Shown: in pieces, positions 61,411 through 64,000 of the stretch
How the letters are laid out: every line of letters begins with the position of its first letter
Numbering within the stretch: position 1 is the first letter of the stretch
Assembly: GCA_963169105.1 (NCBI GenBank)
Contig: OY720633.1
Coordinates: 36,534,795 to 36,598,794 of the forward strand
Origin: Ceriagrion tenellum
Lineage: Eukaryota > Arthropoda > Insecta > Odonata > Coenagrionidae
Length of the DNA stretch: 64,000 nt
Direction: 5' to 3'
Made by a program: the position numbers and the translations under genes
The notes under the pieces: model-generated
What the model was told of the DNA's origin: nothing
The model's input: only the letters and a program-made list of their open reading frames with translations
The model's database searches: none

Positions 61411-61641
61411 CGAAGAAATGCTAGGGTCTCTCTGCTTCGGGTATGGAAGGCGCATTGCAGCGAAAGAGCAGCTAGTCTAACAACTCTATTGTGTCACCTA
61501 GCATGTGTTAAACGATATAAAAGTGAAAAAAGACTAATGCTCACATTTTTACATGAGTCATATTACGAAGTCCACCGAACGTTGCATCTCGCCTCACCGT
61601 TAGAAAAACCCAAAGCAGTCTTGCGGAAGGCGTGCCAAGAA
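61411..61641 (+). CDS. Candidate internal coding exon, 77 codons, unknown family
   Basis: 231 bases lie between GACATTTCAG (acceptor-like, ending 61410) and A|GTAAGT (donor GT at 61642). They form exactly 77 sense codons in phase 0 at both ends. The translation is mixed and charged, for example RVSLLRVWKAHCSERAASL near the start and HESYYEVHRTLHLASPLEKP near the end. An alternative acceptor with a better pyrimidine tract (CTGTTATATTCCTTGCAG, ending 61384) would instead give a 31-codon frame closing at a stop near 61480. No family is recognised and no partner exon is found. A chance open frame with splice-like edges is quite possible. Confidence 0.25.
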
Positions 61642-61649
61642 GTAAGTTT

Positions 61650-62100
61650 TGCCATATGCTAAAATTCTAAAGTCGGAATTCAAAGAGAAAAGGCCTTGTG
61701 ATATTGTTTTCTTCTAGAGTAATGGCCCAAATTTCTTTTCCCATTAGTTGGTATTGTGATTGCAAATAATAATCCGTTACTGCTTAAACACTGCATTAAA
61801 ATTGCTGAAGAATCTGTTTTAAATTTACCATGGAAGTTATGATGGTTATCCCTTGAGAGATGATGACTTAACAGAAGAATAAACTTTCTTCAGAAGAACT
61901 TTCTGGTTACTTGGTGGGTAAATCTCATGTTATGTGAAATACCAATCAATAAATATAGATATTGTTAAATTCAAACATATTTTCTTCAATCGAGTTTCAT
62001 TTATTTCATTTGTTAACGATTGTTGTCACCTTCTTTTTCTTAAAACATCTTTTTAATTGTGCTGGAAAACTTACTGCTTTGTTTGGGGAATGACTTATAT
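61650..62100. other. No feature seen
   Basis: AT-rich DNA between the exon candidate and the SINE. Confidence 0.5.
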
Positions 62101-62103
62101 ATC

Positions 62104-62360
62104 GGGGGATCGGGTTAATATGGTGACTAGAGAACTGGCTAATCATACGGGCGGCCAGGGTTCAAATCCCTGCAGAGGAGGATGTTTTTCAGAAGAAACC
62201 CTATCTCTACTTGAATGTTTTGTGGAGGGCACTTTAGGTATAGTACTCCGTCTGTCGGATGAGACGTTAAACTGTGGTCCACTTGGCGCGTTTCGTTAAG
62301 AGCAGGCTAATGCCGACGCTGGGTTTCTATCCACCCTTCCTCCCTTACCTGTCCCTTATG
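62104..62360 (+). mobile_element. tRNA-derived SINE, copy 2
   Basis: The tRNA-like head has an A-box-like TGGTGACTAGAGA (62121-62133) and a B box GGTTCAAATCC (62159-62169). The body contains GATGTTTTTCAGAAGAAA (62181-62198), TACTCCGTCTGTCGGATGAG, GACGTTAAACTGTGGTCC, CTTGGCGC and GTTAAGAGCAGGCTAAT. It is the same family and orientation as 5896-6190. The head is more complete here, while the 3' end stops near TGTCCCTTATG, earlier than in copy 1. The GATGAGACGTTAAAC block resembles a body domain shared by several invertebrate SINEs; that is recollection and needs a search. Confidence 0.8.
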
Positions 62361-64000
62361 TCAAAATTGACCAAAATAGAATCCAAATTCAATTATATAT
62401 CTGCTAAGCTATTGAAGAAAGAAAAACCTCTGAAGAAAGGACAAAAAAATTTTGACGAAAGAAAAACGCTGGTAAAAATTTTCACACTTTTCATTACAAC
62501 CAAAATGAGAGTACGTCTCCTCATGGAATGTCATGGAAAATATAGAACCATAACGTGCTAAAACCTTGGTCAGCGACAAATAAAAATGTAGGGATATTAA
62601 CCAGTACTCCACTTTATTTAAAAAATTGTGTGATGGTGTGAATTTTATGTTTTCATTTCGAGTTGACGAAATACATTTTTTACATTAGTGTTTTACTTTT
62701 TTATATCAAAATCTTTTAATTTATTGGCAAATATCAATGTTATGAATTAAAATAGAGATAAGAATCCATCTATGAAGTGATTCTCGTCAATTACACGAAT
62801 AGGATTCAGTTTAATTTGTTCGAATGAAGACTCTTTATTTTTTGTGATGCGAATTCATCTTTAAAATCAGACTCACAACGGAGTGCCAGGGCAGAATTGG
62901 TTGTAAAATATTTGCATAATGATCCAATGAATAATCCGTACCTAATGCTACAATTGAATTACATGTGGTCTCGTAATGTTTGATTGAACTTTGCAATGCG
63001 AGCAAGATATTCTAAGTGTAAAACTTTCGCCCCCTAAATCTGGCTACTTCTATGCTCTGGCGCGTTGATTTTCGTTGCAAGCGTTATATCTTGTCTTAGA
63101 TCTGTCTTATTAACAACAAAAACTCATTAAATAATACGGTATTTGTTAAAAAAGTTAAAATAAAATTGGACTATACGCCTTTATGATTCCTGATGTTTTT
63201 TATATTCATCGAAGTGCCTTTAGGAAATTAAAGGGCACAGATATCATCGGAAAGAGAATGTAATTAGCATCGGTCAGTATTACCAGCGGAAAGAGTGAGG
63301 CACCACAACGACCGCTAAAGTTACTTGTTGAAGCAGACGTGCAAATGAAGAACGTTAAGCCGCAGCCATATTTAGCCTCTTCCGGCATGATGGTCAATAT
63401 TTTACAAAAAAAAATCCGCTGTTTTTTTCTATATCTGCTTTTGATGAAATTCTGTTTTGTGAATGTAGCCCTGGGTATAGAAAATATTAACTTCCGAAAC
63501 ATCGGCATGGAAGAGCTATTTTGATTTTTTAACCTAATCTCGATTAGATATCATTGTAATATCATATATTAAGTGGGTGTAAATGATTACATTCCAGATC
63601 ATGTGCCTGAGCAACTAATAATTAAGCTACAAAAGCTTACTCAGAGGCTGAGAACCTTTAACTGTATGAAACTTGATTGTTTATTTTTTATTCACTTAAT
63701 ACGTTCTTCCACAATCTCCTAAAATATGACTGTTAACTTAATATACACAACCGAGTGTGTTGAATGAAATGGAAATTCCATCGGCCAAACATGGCATAAT
63801 GTATATAACGGGATTTCTCAAAAATCCAGAATTCAAAAACAAAAATATTTTGTCCTCTAGTTAAACATGCCTGAAATAACATGAACTTTTGATTTTTATA
63901 GTACAAAAATTTTTAATTTTGAAAAAGAACATCAATAAAAGCCTCAAAAAAGAAATGATAGATGTACGTAGTTACCCAAACTCTGACAATAAATTATCAA
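62361..64000. other. No feature seen
   Basis: AT-rich DNA to the end of the window. A 100-codon minus frame at 63508-63206 has no recognisable motif. Confidence 0.5.

Noticed and set aside
1..64000. CRISPR array, prophage, operon or other bacterial system
   Set aside because: No regularly spaced repeats, no prokaryotic gene layout, and eukaryotic SINE/LINE content throughout.

Overview
This window looks like eukaryotic, probably arthropod (insect-like), nuclear DNA. It is AT-rich and has almost no long open frames. It carries tRNA-derived SINEs with internal A/B boxes, several dead non-LTR retrotransposon (LINE) fragments, microsatellites, and isolated GC/CpG-rich islands. One good spliced-exon candidate has canonical splice signals. 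There is no operon structure, no Shine-Dalgarno-led gene and no complete protein-coding gene. The species cannot be fixed from sequence alone.

Layout. 1-9.5 kb: AT-rich DNA with two CpG-rich islands (about 2.0-2.6 and 3.74-4.14 kb), a near-perfect 62-bp palindrome at 4370-4431, a tRNA-derived SINE at 5896-6190 and a diverged direct repeat at 6297/6781. 9.88-11.18 kb: a LINE reverse-transcriptase fragment (family A) ending in a TGTAGA-type tail. 11.2-20.8 kb: mostly unexplained AT-rich DNA with a CpG island (15.6-16.15 kb) and a perfect 19-bp hairpin at 17199-17239. 20.8-23.1 kb: a second family A relic, then a family B LINE whose frame is interrupted by a 417-bp insertion. That insertion contains two tRNA-like sequences in opposite orientation and is flanked by a 9-bp target-site duplication. 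23.3-30.7 kb: a minus-strand tRNA-derived SINE relic, a pyrimidine-rich island, another SINE and GC-rich patches. 30716-30880: a 165-bp foldback element. 32.5-33.0 kb: a decayed minus-strand coding-like segment.

35.97-37.44 kb is the most gene-like region. It holds a minus-strand exon of about 485 bp (Ala/Ser/Pro-rich with two runs of seven His) bounded by a good acceptor and a strong GTGAGT donor, next to a long CT-rich, CpG-containing tract that could be promoter or 5' untranslated DNA. 40.4-41.1 kb is another family B LINE tail. 43.28 kb carries (CT)30. 46.1-46.5 kb has a 92-bp direct repeat. 48.3 kb has a weak small Cys-containing open frame. 52.1 and 59.3-60.1 kb are CpG-rich islands. 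57.3-58.1 kb is a third family B relic whose tail contains a patch that also occurs about 670 bp upstream. 61.4-61.65 kb is a possible in-frame 77-codon internal exon. 62.1-62.36 kb is a second copy of the 5.9-kb SINE family.

Biologically this reads as intergenic or intronic DNA of a large arthropod genome, shaped by LINE and SINE insertion, small foldback elements and break repair. I found no convincing new multi-gene system. The strongest observations are the nested inverted-SINE insertion with its exact target-site duplication, the apparent templated insertion inside a LINE tail, the foldback elements and the splice-bounded exon candidates.
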